Shown: positions 17,800 to 28,042, counted from the first letter of the stretch. The stretch is 64,000 nt of DNA from Cellulomonas sp. Leaf395 (GCF_001424125.1 NZ_LMQI01000001.1:27661-91660); one strand, 5' to 3'. Program-made: numbers and translations. The notes: generated by a model from the letters alone, not told the origin.

Positions 17800-18342
17800 T
17801 CAGAACGGGGGCTCGTCGGAGTAGCCGGCACCGCCAGCACCACCCGCGGGCGTCGCCCACGGGTCGTCCTGCGTGTTGCCGCCACCGCCACCGGAGCCAC
17901 CGAATCCGCCGCCGCCGCCACCGTTGTTGAAGCCGCCGCCGCCCCCGCCGCCGAAGCCACCGCCGCCGCCACCCGAACGCTGGGTCCGGGTGACCTTGGC
18001 CGTGGCGTAGCGAAGGGACGGGCCGACCTCGTCGACCTGGAGCTCGTACACGGTGCGCTTCTCGCCCTCACGGGTCTCATAGGAGCGCTGCACGAGCCGG
18101 CCGGTCACGATGACGCGGGTGCCCTTGGTGAGCGACTCGGCGACCGACTCGGCCGCCTCCCGCCAGATCGAGCAGCGGAGGAACAGCGTGTCGCCGTCCT
18201 TCCACTCGTTGCTCTGGCGGTCGAACGTACGGGGGGTGGACGCGACGGTGAAGTTCGCGACAGCGGCCCCGGAAGGGGTGAAGCGCAGCTCGGGATCCCC
18301 GGTCAGGTTCCCGATCACCGTGATGACGGTCTCACCGCTCAT
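17800..18342 (-). CDS. ssb: Single-stranded DNA-binding protein
   Basis: 180 residues. The OB fold spans about 1-110 ([30 protein letters not shown], and the [17 protein letters not shown] strand). A glycine-rich linker follows, with runs of GGGG broken by F or N, and an acidic tip ending SDEPPF, which recruits replication and repair proteins. Placement between rpsF and rpsR is the standard bacterial arrangement. The poly-Gly linker is encoded by slippage-prone GCC repeats. Confidence 0.98.
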   Translation of the reverse strand: MSGETVITVIGNLTGDPELRFTPSGAAVANFTVASTPRTFDRQSNEWKDGDTLFLRCSIWREAAESVAESLTKGTRVIVTGRLVQRSYETREGEKRTVYELQVDEVGPSLRYATAKVTRTQRSGGGGGGFGGGGGGGFNNGGGGGGFGGSGGGGGNTQDDPWATPAGGAGGAGYSDEPPF

Positions 18343-18416
18343 GCCCAGCTCCTCGTTCGTTCGATCAGTCGGAAGGTGTGTGGGACCGCACGTTACGGGC
18401 GGCCACCCACAAGAGA

Positions 18417-18710
18417 TCAGGCGTCGGCGCGCAGGACCTTGGTCCGCAGGACGACCTCGTTGAGGCCGAGCTGGCGGTCGAGCTCCTTGGCGGTCGCGGG
18501 CGTCGCGTGGAAGTCGATGACGGCGTAGATGCCCTCGGACTTCTTCTGGATGTCGTAGGCAAGCCGACGACGGCCCCAGATGTCGACCTTGTCGACAGTG
18601 CCACCGTCGGTCTTGATGACCGTCAGGTACTTGTCGAGCGACGGAGCAACGGTGCGCTCTTCGATCTCGGGGTCAAGGATGATCATGAGTTCGTACTGAC
18701 GCAGGCTCAT
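18417..18710 (-). CDS. rpsF: 30S ribosomal protein S6
   Basis: 97 residues from ATG 18710, preceded by a strong AGGAGGTG. The sequence [21 protein letters not shown] and the [20 protein letters not shown] block are diagnostic. S6 binds 16S rRNA with S18. It is first in the rpsF-ssb-rpsR-rplI operon. Upstream in-frame codons to 18932 are not supported. A leader of roughly 110 nt from a possible TAGCCT -10 (18826-18831) contains hairpins that might be an S6:S18 autoregulatory element. Confidence 0.97.
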   Translation of the reverse strand: MSLRQYELMIILDPEIEERTVAPSLDKYLTVIKTDGGTVDKVDIWGRRRLAYDIQKKSEGIYAVIDFHATPATAKELDRQLGLNEVVLRTKVLRADA

Positions 18711-18836
18711 ACCCACCTCCTCTGGTCTTCGCGGCCACGGTCGATCCGTGGCAGGAGGGTGTGTGCGTCGCTGGCCGGACGGTCCCGTCCATGACGACGG
18801 TCCCCTCCGGGCACAGCAATCTCCTAGGCTACCCGG
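18711..18836 (-). promoter_or_regulatory. rpsF leader with a possible S6:S18 autoregulatory hairpin
   Basis: Read leftward, a TAGCCT -10 at 18826-18831 is followed by a leader containing the hairpin GGACGG-N2-CCGTCC (18777-18790) and a competing GACGG copy near 18795. Autoregulation of rpsF by the S6:S18 complex is known in many bacteria; a match to the consensus structure here is only suggestive. Confidence 0.25.
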
Positions 18837-18928
18837 CCCGGAGCCACCGCCGAAATCGGCTGTGGACGGGCGCGGACCTGGAAGCTGTGGCGAGGGCTGT
18901 GAAGGACTGCGTCCGCCCTCGCCGTGGA

Positions 18929-21313
18929 TCACGGGGTCGGCGCGGGCGTCGGCTCGGGCGTCGGTTGGGGGTCCGGCTTGGGCTCCTTCGTCGGGACCGG
19001 CTTCGGCCCGCTCGAGACGACGAGCGTCACCGGTCCACCGGGCGCGAGCATGGTGCCGCCCTTCGGGTCCACCCGGATGACGCGCCCGGCCGGCACCGAG
19101 TCGGACGGCTCCGAGACGACGCTCGCGACCAGCCCGGCGTTGATGATCGACGCGGTCGCGTCACCCTCGAGCCTGCCCTCGAGACCGGACGGGACCGCGA
19201 TCTCCGACGGCGCCTCCTGGGTGGGCTCCTCCGTCGGCGCGACCGTCTCCGTGGGAGCCGTCGGTGTCGGAGTCGGCTTGCCGCCGACGTTGGCCCGCGC
19301 GGGGAACTGGAGCACCTCGGCATACTGCGGCTGCGCGAAGACGTCCGTCATGTACGACTGCCACAGGAACGCCGGCCAGGTGGACCCCGTGACGTACTTG
19401 ACCTTGCCGATCTGCGCAATCGACTCCTGCGTCGTGCCGTCCGTACCGATCTGGCTCAGCGACACCTCGGTGACGATGTTGGGGGTGAAGCCGACGAACC
19501 AGGCCGACTTGTTGTCCTGTGAGGTGCCAGTCTTCCCCGCGATCGGTCGGCCCAGGGGCTTGATCCACGTCTTGCCGGACCCCTTCTCGACCACCTGGGT
19601 CATCGCGAAGGTCGTGTCGGCCATGACGTCCGCGGCGAACGCCCGCTCGGTCGGGTCCTTGTGCTGGTACGCGACCTTCCCGTCGTCGTAGCTGACGGTG
19701 CGGACGATGTACGGGTCCACCCGCATCCCGCCCGAGGCGATCGTCGCGTAGGCGCCCGCGACGTCGATCGGCTGCACGTCCGCGGTACCGAGCACGTTGG
19801 CCCTGTTCGTGTCGACCGGTGCCGGGAGGCCCGCGCGCTCGGCGACCGCCGCGGTCGTCTCCGGTCCGACCTGGAGGTTGAGCTGCGCGTAGACGGTGTT
19901 CACCGACTCCGCGGTCGCCTGGACCAGATCGATGTTGCCGTACTGGTCGTTGCCGAAGTTGTTGACCTTCCAGTCCCCGAACTCCTGCGGCGTGTGCCCG
20001 TCGAACTTGGTGCTCAGGCTGACGCCCTGCTCGAGCGCCGCGATCAGAGTGAACGGCTTGAACGTCGACCCCGGCTGGACGTTGTCGTAGGTCACGGCGT
20101 TCCGCTGGTCGGTGAGGAAGTCGGAACCTCCGTACAAGGACACGATCGCGCCGTCCTTGGGGTCCACGGACGAGAGCGACACGCGGGTGCGCGCGTCGGG
20201 GATCGCCCCGTCCTGCCCGGGCAGCGTCCCGGCGCGGAACGCCTCGGCCTGCGCCACGGCAGCGTCCTGCAACGGCTTCTGGATGGTGGTGACGACCGTC
20301 AGGCCCCGGCGGTTGATCTCGTCGTCGGAGAACGCCAGCGGCTCGCCGTTGAGCTCGTCGCGCACCATGTCGAGCAGGTAGCCGACAGAGCCACCCATCG
20401 TGTTCGACCGCTGGTACGCCTGGGTCTCAGGGAAGACCATCGGCGCGCGCTCGGCGGCGGTGAGCCAGCCCTCCTCCTCCATGGAGTCGAGGACGATGTT
20501 CCAGCGCGCCTCCGCCTTCTTGGGGTTCTCGGCGGGGTCCCAGTTGTTGGGCGAGGGGATGATGCCGGCCAGCAGGGCGGCCTGCTCGCGGGTCAGCGCG
20601 GCGGCGTCCACCCCGAAGTAGGCCTGGGACGCGGCCTGGATGCCGTACGAGTCACGACCGAAGTAGATCGTGTTGAGGTACCGCTCCATGATCTCGGTCT
20701 TCGACTCCACCTTGGCGATCTTGATCGCGAGGAGCGTCTCCTTGAACTTGCCGGCGTAGTCGGTCGTCGTCTCGTTGACGTAGTACCGCTCGACGTACTG
20801 CTGCGTGAGCGTCGACCCACCCTGGGTCGGCCCGCCGCGCAGGTTGTTGAGGAGCGCACGGCCCATGCCGGTGATCGACACACCGCTGTTGTTGGTGAAG
20901 AACGTCTTGTCCTCGGCGGCGGCGACCGACTGGCCCACGTACTCGGGCAGCGAGGCGTAGGGGACGATCTGACGCTTCTGCGCCGCGAACGTGCCCATCA
21001 CCTCGCCGGGGGACCCGTCGGCGTTGTTCGCGTAGTAGACCGTGGTCGTCTGCGCCTTGGTGTCGTCGGCCTGGTCCGGGATCGTCGTGCTGGCGTACGC
21101 GGCCACGACCCCGCCGGCGCCGAGGAAGCCGACCGCAAGGATGCTGCCGACGGCGAAGCGCCACGACGGCAGCCAGCGGTGCAGACCGTGGTAGCCCGTC
21201 CGTGGGTAGTCGAAGAAGCGTCGCTTGGGGGCGCTGCTGCGCGACGAGGTAGCCGTGCCGGGGGGCGCACTGCGCTTCCCCCGGGCCGGAGCCCTCCGAT
21301 TCGTGCGTGCCAA
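18929..21313 (-). CDS. Bifunctional penicillin-binding protein with a PASTA domain (class A PBP)
   Basis: 794 residues. The TTG start at 21313 is supported by GGAAGG seven bases upstream. A basic cytoplasmic tail precedes a membrane anchor (about 53-74). The GT51 glycosyltransferase has EDKTF (134-138) and GGSTLTQQ (165-172). The transpeptidase has STFK with Ser416, SVN (470-472) and KTGTS (594-598). A PASTA domain (about 700-765) follows, then a tail rich in Pro, Thr and Lys. The enzyme polymerises and crosslinks peptidoglycan. It corresponds in position to ponA1 of mycobacteria, upstream of rpsF. PASTA suggests sensing of muropeptide or lipid II. Confidence 0.96.
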   Translation of the reverse strand: MARTNRRAPARGKRSAPPGTATSSRSSAPKRRFFDYPRTGYHGLHRWLPSWRFAVGSILAVGFLGAGGVVAAYASTTIPDQADDTKAQTTTVYYANNADGSPGEVMGTFAAQKRQIVPYASLPEYVGQSVAAAEDKTFFTNNSGVSITGMGRALLNNLRGGPTQGGSTLTQQYVERYYVNETTTDYAGKFKETLLAIKIAKVESKTEIMERYLNTIYFGRDSYGIQAASQAYFGVDAAALTREQAALLAGIIPSPNNWDPAENPKKAEARWNIVLDSMEEEGWLTAAERAPMVFPETQAYQRSNTMGGSVGYLLDMVRDELNGEPLAFSDDEINRRGLTVVTTIQKPLQDAAVAQAEAFRAGTLPGQDGAIPDARTRVSLSSVDPKDGAIVSLYGGSDFLTDQRNAVTYDNVQPGSTFKPFTLIAALEQGVSLSTKFDGHTPQEFGDWKVNNFGNDQYGNIDLVQATAESVNTVYAQLNLQVGPETTAAVAERAGLPAPVDTNRANVLGTADVQPIDVAGAYATIASGGMRVDPYIVRTVSYDDGKVAYQHKDPTERAFAADVMADTTFAMTQVVEKGSGKTWIKPLGRPIAGKTGTSQDNKSAWFVGFTPNIVTEVSLSQIGTDGTTQESIAQIGKVKYVTGSTWPAFLWQSYMTDVFAQPQYAEVLQFPARANVGGKPTPTPTAPTETVAPTEEPTQEAPSEIAVPSGLEGRLEGDATASIINAGLVASVVSEPSDSVPAGRVIRVDPKGGTMLAPGGPVTLVVSSGPKPVPTKEPKPDPQPTPEPTPAPTP

Positions 21314-21631
21314 CGCTCTGCCTTCCGTCCGACGAACAGGTCCGGCTGTCCGCCCGCCCCGCCGGTCCCACGGACCGGTTTCGGGCAGACGTCAGCCGCG
21401 GAGCCCAGTATGGAGGACCCTCCTGTGCCCGCCACGGGACCGAAGGCCCAGATCCGAGCAGCCTTCACACGATCGGCACGGTGCCCGCGAACCGCCGTCG
21501 CACGCCGGCGCCCCGAGGTGACGGCGGTCACCCGTCCGAGGCCGAACTTGCCCATTCCCTCGTTCTCGACATAACCTACGGATGTATCGAGTTGATACAT
21601 CGATTCCACCAACATCCTGAGGAGGTGCCCC
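21314..21631. other. Divergent region between the PBP and padR genes
   Basis: No gene is seen. It holds the RBS of the TTG-started PBP gene, and on the right the padR promoter and operator (21558-21601). Confidence 0.5.
21554..21601 (+). promoter_or_regulatory. padR promoter and PadR operator candidate
   Basis: A TTGCCC -35 and TAACCT -10 (21572-21577) are 18 bp apart. Immediately downstream lies the inverted repeat GATGTATC-N5-GATACATC (21581-21601), perfect in 8-bp arms and unusually AT-rich here. Its place over the expected start site of padR-ino1 fits repression by PadR. The RBS GAGGAGG follows at 21618-21624. Confidence 0.65.
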
Positions 21632-22282
21632 GTGCGCGGTCGTTCCGACGTGCTCGAGCCGGCCATCCTCGGGCTGCTCCACGAGTCCCCGATGCACGGG
21701 TACGAGCTGCGCAAGCGCCTCAACCTCGTGCTCGGCTCGTTCCGTGCGCTCTCGTACGGCTCGCTCTACCCGTGCCTGAAGTCGCTGGTCGAGCGCGGCT
21801 GGATCCAGGGCACCGAGTCCGTCGAGACGCCGCCCGCCGTGGCGTCCAAGCGCGCCCGCATCGTCTACCAGCTGACCGCCGACGGCAAGGAGCACCTCCA
21901 GCAGGTGCTCGCGTCGTCCGGGCCGGCCACCTGGGAGGACGAGAACTTCGACGTCCGGTTCGCCTTCTTCGGGCAGACCGACGCCGAGACCAGGCTTCGG
22001 ATCCTCGAGGGTCGGCGCACGCGCCTGACCGAACGTCTCGAGACGATCCGCCTGTCCTTCGCCCGCACCCGCGAGCGCATGGACGAGTACACCCTCGAGC
22101 TCCAGCGGCACGGCCTCGAACAGGTCGAGCGTGAGGTCCGCTGGCTCGACGGACTGATCGACAACGAGCGCGGCCTCCGTCGCACCCGTCCTGCAGGCAC
22201 CGGTCGTCCGGCCGTTGCTGACACACCCGCGGTGGACGACGACGTCGCCCCCGCGCGAACCACCGAGAAGGAGCGAGGATGA
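21632..22282 (+). CDS. PadR-family transcriptional regulator
   Basis: 216 residues from GTG 21632 with the RBS GAGGAGG. The N-terminal PadR winged helix has [21 protein letters not shown] and [18 protein letters not shown]. The C-terminal dimerisation part ([20 protein letters not shown] and [11 protein letters not shown]) is of PadR type 1, ending in a disordered tail. It overlaps ino1 by 4 bp, an arrangement known from mycobacteria and Streptomyces where PadR sits just upstream of inositol-phosphate synthase. It probably represses the operon through the palindrome at 21581-21601. Confidence 0.94.
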   Translation: MRGRSDVLEPAILGLLHESPMHGYELRKRLNLVLGSFRALSYGSLYPCLKSLVERGWIQGTESVETPPAVASKRARIVYQLTADGKEHLQQVLASSGPATWEDENFDVRFAFFGQTDAETRLRILEGRRTRLTERLETIRLSFARTRERMDEYTLELQRHGLEQVEREVRWLDGLIDNERGLRRTRPAGTGRPAVADTPAVDDDVAPARTTEKERG

Positions 22283-23370
22283 CCTCCATCCGCGTCGCCA
22301 TCGTCGGCGTCGGCAACTGCGCCGCGTCGCTCGTCCAGGGCGTGCACTACTACGCCGACGCTGACCCGAGCAGCACCGTGCCCGGTCTGATGCACGTGCA
22401 GTTCGGCGACTACCACGTCCGCGACATCGAGTTCGTCGCGGCGTTCGACGTCGACGCGAAGAAGGTCGGCTTCGACCTGTCCGAGGCCATCGGCGCCTCG
22501 GAGAACAACACGATCAAGATCGCCGACGTGCCCCCGCTCGGCGTGACCGTGCAGCGCGGCGTGACCAACGACGGTCTCGGCAAGTACTACCGCGAGACCA
22601 TCACCGAGTCCGACGCCGAGCCCGTCGACATCGTCGCCGCCCTGCGTGAGGCGCAGGCCGACGTTCTCATCTGCTACCTGCCCGTCGGGTCCGAGATCGC
22701 CGCGAAGTACTACGCGCAGTGCGCCATCGACGCCGGTGTCGCGTTCGTGAACGCCCTGCCCGTCTTCATCGCGTCCGACCCGGTCTGGGCCGCGAAGTTC
22801 GAGGCTGCCGGCGTCCCGATCGTCGGCGACGACATCAAGTCGCAGGTCGGCGCGACCATCACGCACCGTGTCCTCGCGAAGCTCTTCGAGGACCGCGGCG
22901 TCGTGCTGGACCGCACGTACCAGCTGAACGTCGGCGGCAACATGGACTTCAAGAACATGCTCGAGCGTGAGCGCCTGGAGTCCAAGAAGCTCTCCAAGAC
23001 GCAGGCCGTGACCTCCAACCTGACCGGCCCCTTGGGCGGCAAGAAGGAGGACCGCAACGTCCACATCGGCCCGTCGGACTACGTCGCCTGGCTCGACGAC
23101 CGCAAGTGGGCCTACGTCCGCCTCGAGGGTCGCGCGTTCGGTGAGGTTCCCCTGAACCTCGAGTACAAGCTCGAGGTCTGGGACTCGCCCAACTCGGCCG
23201 GCATCATCATCGACGCCCTGCGCGCCGCGAAGATCGCCAAGGACCGCGGCGTCGGTGGCCCGATCCTGTCGGCGTCGACGTACTTCATGAAGTCCCCGCC
23301 GGTCCAGATGGAAGACACCCTCGGCCGCGCCGAGCTGGAGTCCTTCATCCGCGGCGAGAACGAGCGCTGA
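22279..23370 (+). CDS. ino1: Inositol-3-phosphate synthase
   Basis: 363 residues, typical of the short actinobacterial Ino1. The NAD-binding start is [16 protein letters not shown], and the catalytic part has [26 protein letters not shown], the [11 protein letters not shown] signature and SKTQAVTSN. It converts glucose-6-phosphate to 1L-myo-inositol-3-phosphate for mycothiol and phosphatidylinositol. The ATG overlaps the padR stop (ATGA), so it is translationally coupled. A very long hairpin terminator follows. Confidence 0.97.
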   Translation: MTSIRVAIVGVGNCAASLVQGVHYYADADPSSTVPGLMHVQFGDYHVRDIEFVAAFDVDAKKVGFDLSEAIGASENNTIKIADVPPLGVTVQRGVTNDGLGKYYRETITESDAEPVDIVAALREAQADVLICYLPVGSEIAAKYYAQCAIDAGVAFVNALPVFIASDPVWAAKFEAAGVPIVGDDIKSQVGATITHRVLAKLFEDRGVVLDRTYQLNVGGNMDFKNMLERERLESKKLSKTQAVTSNLTGPLGGKKEDRNVHIGPSDYVAWLDDRKWAYVRLEGRAFGEVPLNLEYKLEVWDSPNSAGIIIDALRAAKIAKDRGVGGPILSASTYFMKSPPVQMEDTLGRAELESFIRGENER

Positions 23371-23391
23371 GCTCGACCTCTCCGCTGAACC

Positions 23392-23435
23392 GACGACGAA
23401 GGCGCGCATCCCCCGGGGTGCGCGCCTTCGTCGTC
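23392..23435 (+). terminator. Terminator after ino1 with a 21-bp stem
   Basis: Arms 23392-23412 and 23415-23435 pair over 21 bp, with one G-T, around a 2-nt loop. It begins GACGACGAAGG and its mate ends CCTTCGTCGTC. It separates padR-ino1 from the MFS gene. Confidence 0.85.
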
Positions 23436-23482
23436 CACGCGTAAGGAACGGGGCCCCGACCGCCGGGTGCAAGGATGAGCCG

Positions 23483-24793
23483 GTGCAGGTGATCGCCGAC
23501 CTCAGGGCCCTCTGGCCTCTGCAGGACTTCCGCAAGCTGTTCGCCGTCCGGCTGGTCAGCCAGACGGCCGACGGGATGTTCCAGGTCGGCCTCGCCACCC
23601 TGTTCTTCTTCTCACCGGAGAACGCCAGCACCGCGACGGGCGTCGCGACGGCGTTCGCCGTGCTGCTGCTGCCGTTCACGATCGTGGGCCCGTGGGCCGG
23701 GGTGCTGCTGGACCGGTGGCGGCGCCGGCAGGTGCTGTTCGTCGGCAACCTCGTCCGCGTCGGGATCACCGTGGTCATCGCGCTGCTCATGGCCACGGAC
23801 GGGGTGGGACCGGCCGTCTACGTGCTCGCGCTGGTGAACCTGTCGATCAACCGCTTCCTGCTGTCGGCGCTCAGTGCGGCGCTGCCGCGCACGGTCGACG
23901 GCCCGCTGCTGCTCACCGCGAACTCCCTGACGCCGACGCTCGGTGCCGCGGCGGCCGGTGTGGGTGGGGCGATCGGGCTGGTGCTCAGCCTGGTGCTGCC
24001 GGCGGGTCGGGGGCGGGATGCGACGGCGCTGTTCCTCGCAGCGGCGGTCATGGCGACGGCGGCCGCCCTGGCCACCCGGCTGGGCAAGGACCGGCTGGGT
24101 CCCGACGAGCGCGCCGACGCGGCCCAGCTGCGCGCCGCCCTCGGCATCCTCGCGCGCGGCCTGGTCGCCGGCGCACGGCACCTGATCGAGCGTCGGACCC
24201 CCGCACGGGCCCTCGGCATCATGGCTGCCCACCGGTTCCTGTACGGGGTCACGTTCATCGCGAGCATCCTCATCGCCCGCAACCTGCTGTCGGACCCGGC
24301 GGACGCCGACGAGGGTCTGCGGACGTTCGGGCTGGTGCTGGGGGCGTCGGCGCTTGGGTTCGTGCTGGCGGTGGTCCTCACTCCGGTGCTGTCGCCGCGC
24401 ACCGGTCCGCACGTCTGGATCGTCCTGTGCCTGGGCCTCGCCGCCGTCAGCCAGCTCCTGCTCGTCGCGTCCAGCGCACGCGCCGCGGTCCTCGTCGCCG
24501 CCGGCTTCCTCGGCCTGGCCGCCCAGGGCGCCAAGATCGCCGTCGACACGATCGTGCAGCGCGACACCGACGACGCCTTCCGTGGCCGCGCGTTCGCGCT
24601 CTACGACGTCCTCTACAACGCCGCGTTCGTCGGGGCCGCCGCCCTCGGCGCGATCACCCTGCCGGACACCGGCTACTCCCAGGGACTGTTCCTCGTGCTC
24701 GCCGTCGCGTACGCCGGGTTCGCTGCGCTGTACGGATCCGCCTCCCGAAGGGTCCCCGCGGTGCCCCCCGTCCCTGCACGGGTCGCCCCGTGA
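23483..24793 (+). CDS. Major facilitator superfamily transporter
   Basis: 436 residues from GTG 23483 with AAGGA upstream. It has about 12 membrane segments. The loop between the second and third, GPWAGVLLDRWRRRQVLFVGN, is the MFS motif A, as in drug-exporter-like members. The position after ino1 and before pcnA is the same in Streptomyces, from memory, which argues for a conserved, unidentified substrate. Its stop overlaps the GTG of the LOV-phosphatase gene by 4 bp, so the two are cotranscribed. Confidence 0.9.
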   Translation: MQVIADLRALWPLQDFRKLFAVRLVSQTADGMFQVGLATLFFFSPENASTATGVATAFAVLLLPFTIVGPWAGVLLDRWRRRQVLFVGNLVRVGITVVIALLMATDGVGPAVYVLALVNLSINRFLLSALSAALPRTVDGPLLLTANSLTPTLGAAAAGVGGAIGLVLSLVLPAGRGRDATALFLAAAVMATAAALATRLGKDRLGPDERADAAQLRAALGILARGLVAGARHLIERRTPARALGIMAAHRFLYGVTFIASILIARNLLSDPADADEGLRTFGLVLGASALGFVLAVVLTPVLSPRTGPHVWIVLCLGLAAVSQLLLVASSARAAVLVAAGFLGLAAQGAKIAVDTIVQRDTDDAFRGRAFALYDVLYNAAFVGAAALGAITLPDTGYSQGLFLVLAVAYAGFAALYGSASRRVPAVPPVPARVAP

Positions 24794-26478
24794 GCAGCGA
24801 CGACAAGGTGGTCGGGCGGCAGGACGACCTGCCGCTGAACGCGGTCCTCGGCAGCGACCTCGCACTGTCGATCTCGGACGCGCTCCGCGACGACAACCCC
24901 CTCGTCTGGGTCAACCGTGCGTTCACCCGGCTCACCGGCTACCCGGCCGAGGAGGTCCTCGGCCGCAACTGCCGGTTCCTCCAGGGTGCGGACACCGACC
25001 CGGTCGCCGTCGCGCGCATCCGGACCGCCCTCGACGAGCAGCGAGCGGTGGCCACGGTCATCCGCAACTACCGACGTGACGGCACCCCCTTCTGGAACCA
25101 GGTGGTGATCAGCCCGGTCGTCGACGAGAGCGGCCGGGTCACGCACCACATCGGGATCCAGGTCGACGTCACCGACCGCGTGGCAGCCGAGCGCGCACAG
25201 GACCTCGAGATCGACGTGCCCCACGAGGCGACGGCCCGGCTGGACCTGCTGGCCCGGATCAGCGACGAGCTCGCGCAGCGGCTGGAGTACGACGACGCCG
25301 TGGACGCCCTCGGCGACATCGCCGTCCCGGCACTGGCCACGTGGGGATTCGTCGCGGTGACCGACGACCGGGGGCGGTTCGACCGCATCCACCTGGCCGT
25401 CGCCGACCCGGCCGACCGGGAGGCAGCGCAGGCGCTGGCGGACGAGGACATCGGCTGGCTGTCGCGGGCGCCCAAGATCATCGAGGCGCTGACCAGCGGA
25501 CCCGGTTTCGTCGCGACGCCGTACGCGATCGACGTGGCGAGCCTGCCCGGTCGCACGACCCCCACGCAGCTCGCGCTGCTGCGCCGGCTCGGTCTGGGCA
25601 GCGCGATGGTGGTGCCGCTGAGAGCGCGCGACCGCGTCCTCGGAGTGCTGACCCTGGTCGCTGTCGACGGCTTCTCGGCCGACGCGGTGGTCACGGCCGC
25701 GCACCTGGGGCGCCGTGCCGGCCTGGCGCTCGACAACGTCCGCCTGTTCCTCGCCGAGCGGTCCGCCGCCGTGACCCTGCAGCGAAGCCTGCTCCCCGAG
25801 ATCCCGGCGATCCCCGGCCTGGACGTCGCCGCCGCGTACATCCCGTCCGCCCGCAGGGCCGAGGTCGGGGGCGACTGGTTCGACGTGCTCCCGCTCCCGG
25901 ACGGTGCTGTCGGCCTGGCTGTCGGGGACGTCGTCGGGCACGACCTGCAAGCCGCAGCCGCGATGGGTCAGCTCCGGTCGCTGCTGCGGTCGTACGCGTG
26001 GGAGGGGTCCTCGCCCGGCCATGTCCTGGCGCGTGCCGACGAGCTGGTGCGCGGTCTGGACATCGCTGACATCGCGACCTGCGCCTACCTGCGCTGGGAG
26101 TCGTCCGGCTCCGGTGCCCACGTCACCTACGCCCGCGCCGGCCACCCGCCGCCTCTGCTCCGGCTCACGGGCGGTGAGGTCCTCGCCCTGGACGACGGGC
26201 TGTCCACGCCCATCGGGGTGGCAGGCCCCGGTGGCGCCGAGGCGAAGGTCGACGTCCCTCCGGGCGCCACCCTCGTCCTCTACACCGACGGGCTGGTCGA
26301 GCGTCGGGACCGCGGGCTGCGCGAAGGCATCGAGGCACTCGCGGCAGCACTGTCGGCCCTGCCGGACGACGCCGACGCGACCGCCGTGAAGGACCGGCTG
26401 GTCGGGGGCTTCGTCGGCACGCACCAGGAGGACGACGTGTGCCTGCTCGTGGTCAGGCGCGCGCGGCCCACCACGTGA
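24790..26478 (+). CDS. LOV-GAF-PP2C (SpoIIE/RsbU-type) phosphatase, predicted blue-light responsive
   Basis: 562 residues from GTG 24790. The LOV domain (about 15-130) has GRNCRFLQG with the adduct-forming Cys61, the flavin-binding Asn93 and Asn103 (IRNYRRDG, FWNQ) and Gln124 (IGIQ). A GAF-like domain spans about 150-320. A PPM/SpoIIE domain follows (GGDWFD 360-365, GDVVGHD 379-385, ARAGHPPPLL, LVLYTDGLVERR) with its metal-binding aspartates. Family knowledge suggests light controls dephosphorylation of an anti-sigma antagonist; no such partner lies nearby. The 3' end overlaps pcnA by 26 bp on the opposite strand. Confidence 0.93.
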   Translation: MSSDDKVVGRQDDLPLNAVLGSDLALSISDALRDDNPLVWVNRAFTRLTGYPAEEVLGRNCRFLQGADTDPVAVARIRTALDEQRAVATVIRNYRRDGTPFWNQVVISPVVDESGRVTHHIGIQVDVTDRVAAERAQDLEIDVPHEATARLDLLARISDELAQRLEYDDAVDALGDIAVPALATWGFVAVTDDRGRFDRIHLAVADPADREAAQALADEDIGWLSRAPKIIEALTSGPGFVATPYAIDVASLPGRTTPTQLALLRRLGLGSAMVVPLRARDRVLGVLTLVAVDGFSADAVVTAAHLGRRAGLALDNVRLFLAERSAAVTLQRSLLPEIPAIPGLDVAAAYIPSARRAEVGGDWFDVLPLPDGAVGLAVGDVVGHDLQAAAAMGQLRSLLRSYAWEGSSPGHVLARADELVRGLDIADIATCAYLRWESSGSGAHVTYARAGHPPPLLRLTGGEVLALDDGLSTPIGVAGPGGAEAKVDVPPGATLVLYTDGLVERRDRGLREGIEALAAALSALPDDADATAVKDRLVGGFVGTHQEDDVCLLVVRRARPTT

Positions 26479-27961
26479 GCAGCTCGTCCCGGGCCGCGTC
26501 GGGGCCTAGCGGACCGCGCTCCATCCGCAGCTCGAGGAGGTGCTTGTAGGCCTCACCCACCTCGCGTCCGGGCGACAGCCCGAGGATCTCCATGATCTGG
26601 GTGCCGTCCAGGTCCGGCCGGATCGAGCTGAGCTCCTCCTGCTCGCGCAGGCGGGCGATCCGGTCCTCGAGGTCGTCGTACGCCGCCGACAGCCGCGCCG
26701 CCTTGCGCAGGTTCCGCGTGGTGCAGTCGGACCGGGTCAGCCGGTGCAGCCGCTCCAGCAGGGGCCCCGCGTCCGTGACGTAGCGACGCACCGCGGAGTC
26801 GGTCCAGCCGCCCTCGCCGTACCCGTGGAACCGCAGGTGCAGCTCCGTCAGCCGTGCGACCGCCTGCACCGTGGCCTTGTCGTACCGCAGCTCCTTGAGC
26901 CGCTTGGCGACGAGCTTGGCGCCGACCATCTCGTGGTGGTGGAAGCTGACGCCGCCGCCGCCCTCGAACCGGCGGGTCTTCGGCTTGCCGATGTCGTGCA
27001 GCAGCGCCGCGAGCCGGAGCACGAGGTCGGGACCGGGCACCGCGCCGTCGGGACCGGTCTCCAGGGCGATCGCCTTGTCCAGCACCATCAGCGAGTGCTC
27101 GTACACGTCCTTGTGCCGGTGGTGCTCGTCGATCTCCAGCCGCAGGGCGGGCAGCTCGGGCAGGACGTGCGCCGCCAGACCCGTGTCGACCAGCACCTCC
27201 AGACCCGCCCGCGGCTGCGCGGAGACCAGCAGCTTGCTCAGCTCGTCGCGGACCCGCTCCGCCGAGACGATCGTGATCCGCTCCGCCATGTCGACGATCG
27301 CGGTGTGGGCTTGGGGGTCGACCCCGAAGCCGAGCTGGGCGGCGAACCGCGCGGCCCGCATCATCCGCAGCGGGTCGTCGTCGAAGGACTGCCGCGGGTC
27401 CACCGGGGTCCGCAGCAGACCGGCCGCGAGGTCCGTGAGGCCGTCGAACGGGTCGACGAACGTCAGGTCCGGCACGCGGACGGCCATGGAGTTCACGGTG
27501 AAGTCACGACGAGACAGGTCGCCCTCGAGCGAGTCGCCGAACGCGACCTGCGGCTTGCGCGACGTGGGGTCGTACTCGTCGGACCGGTACGTGGTCACCT
27601 CGACGACCACGTCGTCCGCCAGCGACGAGCGCCGACCGGCGAACCGGCGGGCACCGATGGTGCCGAACTCCTTGCCGATGTCCCAGTGCGCGTCGCCCCA
27701 GCGGGCCAGGATCGCCTGGGTCTTGTCCGGGGTCGCCGACGTCGCGAAGTCGAGGTCCGCCGACGCCCGACCGAGGAACGCGTCCCGCACCGGACCGCCG
27801 ACGAGCGCGAGCTCGTGCCCGGCCGCACGGAACAGGTCGCCCAGCTCGAGCGCGTCAGCGGGCAGCCCCGCCAGCACGCTGAGCGCACGCTTCTGCAACC
27901 CCACCAGGGCGGCGCTCAGGTCAGGGGAGTCGGGGCCGACGGACGGATCGAGGGAGGGCAC
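26453..27961 (-). CDS. pcnA: CCA-adding tRNA nucleotidyltransferase
   Basis: 502 residues from GTG 27961. The nucleotidyltransferase head has ELALVGGPVRDAFLGR and the metal-binding D-x-D in SADLDFATSA. The neck has RRDFTVNSMAV and DPLRMMRAARFAAQLG. The C-terminal HD domain has LAALLHDIGKPKTR and HHHEMVGAKL. The enzyme restores or adds tRNA CCA ends; the tRNA genes at 60.7-61.0 kb lack encoded CCA. It is divergent from the NUDIX gene and convergent, with overlap, with the LOV phosphatase. Confidence 0.95.
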   Translation of the reverse strand: MPSLDPSVGPDSPDLSAALVGLQKRALSVLAGLPADALELGDLFRAAGHELALVGGPVRDAFLGRASADLDFATSATPDKTQAILARWGDAHWDIGKEFGTIGARRFAGRRSSLADDVVVEVTTYRSDEYDPTSRKPQVAFGDSLEGDLSRRDFTVNSMAVRVPDLTFVDPFDGLTDLAAGLLRTPVDPRQSFDDDPLRMMRAARFAAQLGFGVDPQAHTAIVDMAERITIVSAERVRDELSKLLVSAQPRAGLEVLVDTGLAAHVLPELPALRLEIDEHHRHKDVYEHSLMVLDKAIALETGPDGAVPGPDLVLRLAALLHDIGKPKTRRFEGGGGVSFHHHEMVGAKLVAKRLKELRYDKATVQAVARLTELHLRFHGYGEGGWTDSAVRRYVTDAGPLLERLHRLTRSDCTTRNLRKAARLSAAYDDLEDRIARLREQEELSSIRPDLDGTQIMEILGLSPGREVGEAYKHLLELRMERGPLGPDAARDELLTWWAARA

Positions 27962-28042
27962 TCGTCCAAGCCTGCCAGACGTCCCGGCCACCACGGGCGG
28001 CTGCGGACCGGACGGCGCCCTTCCAGTCGTTACAGTGTCGAT

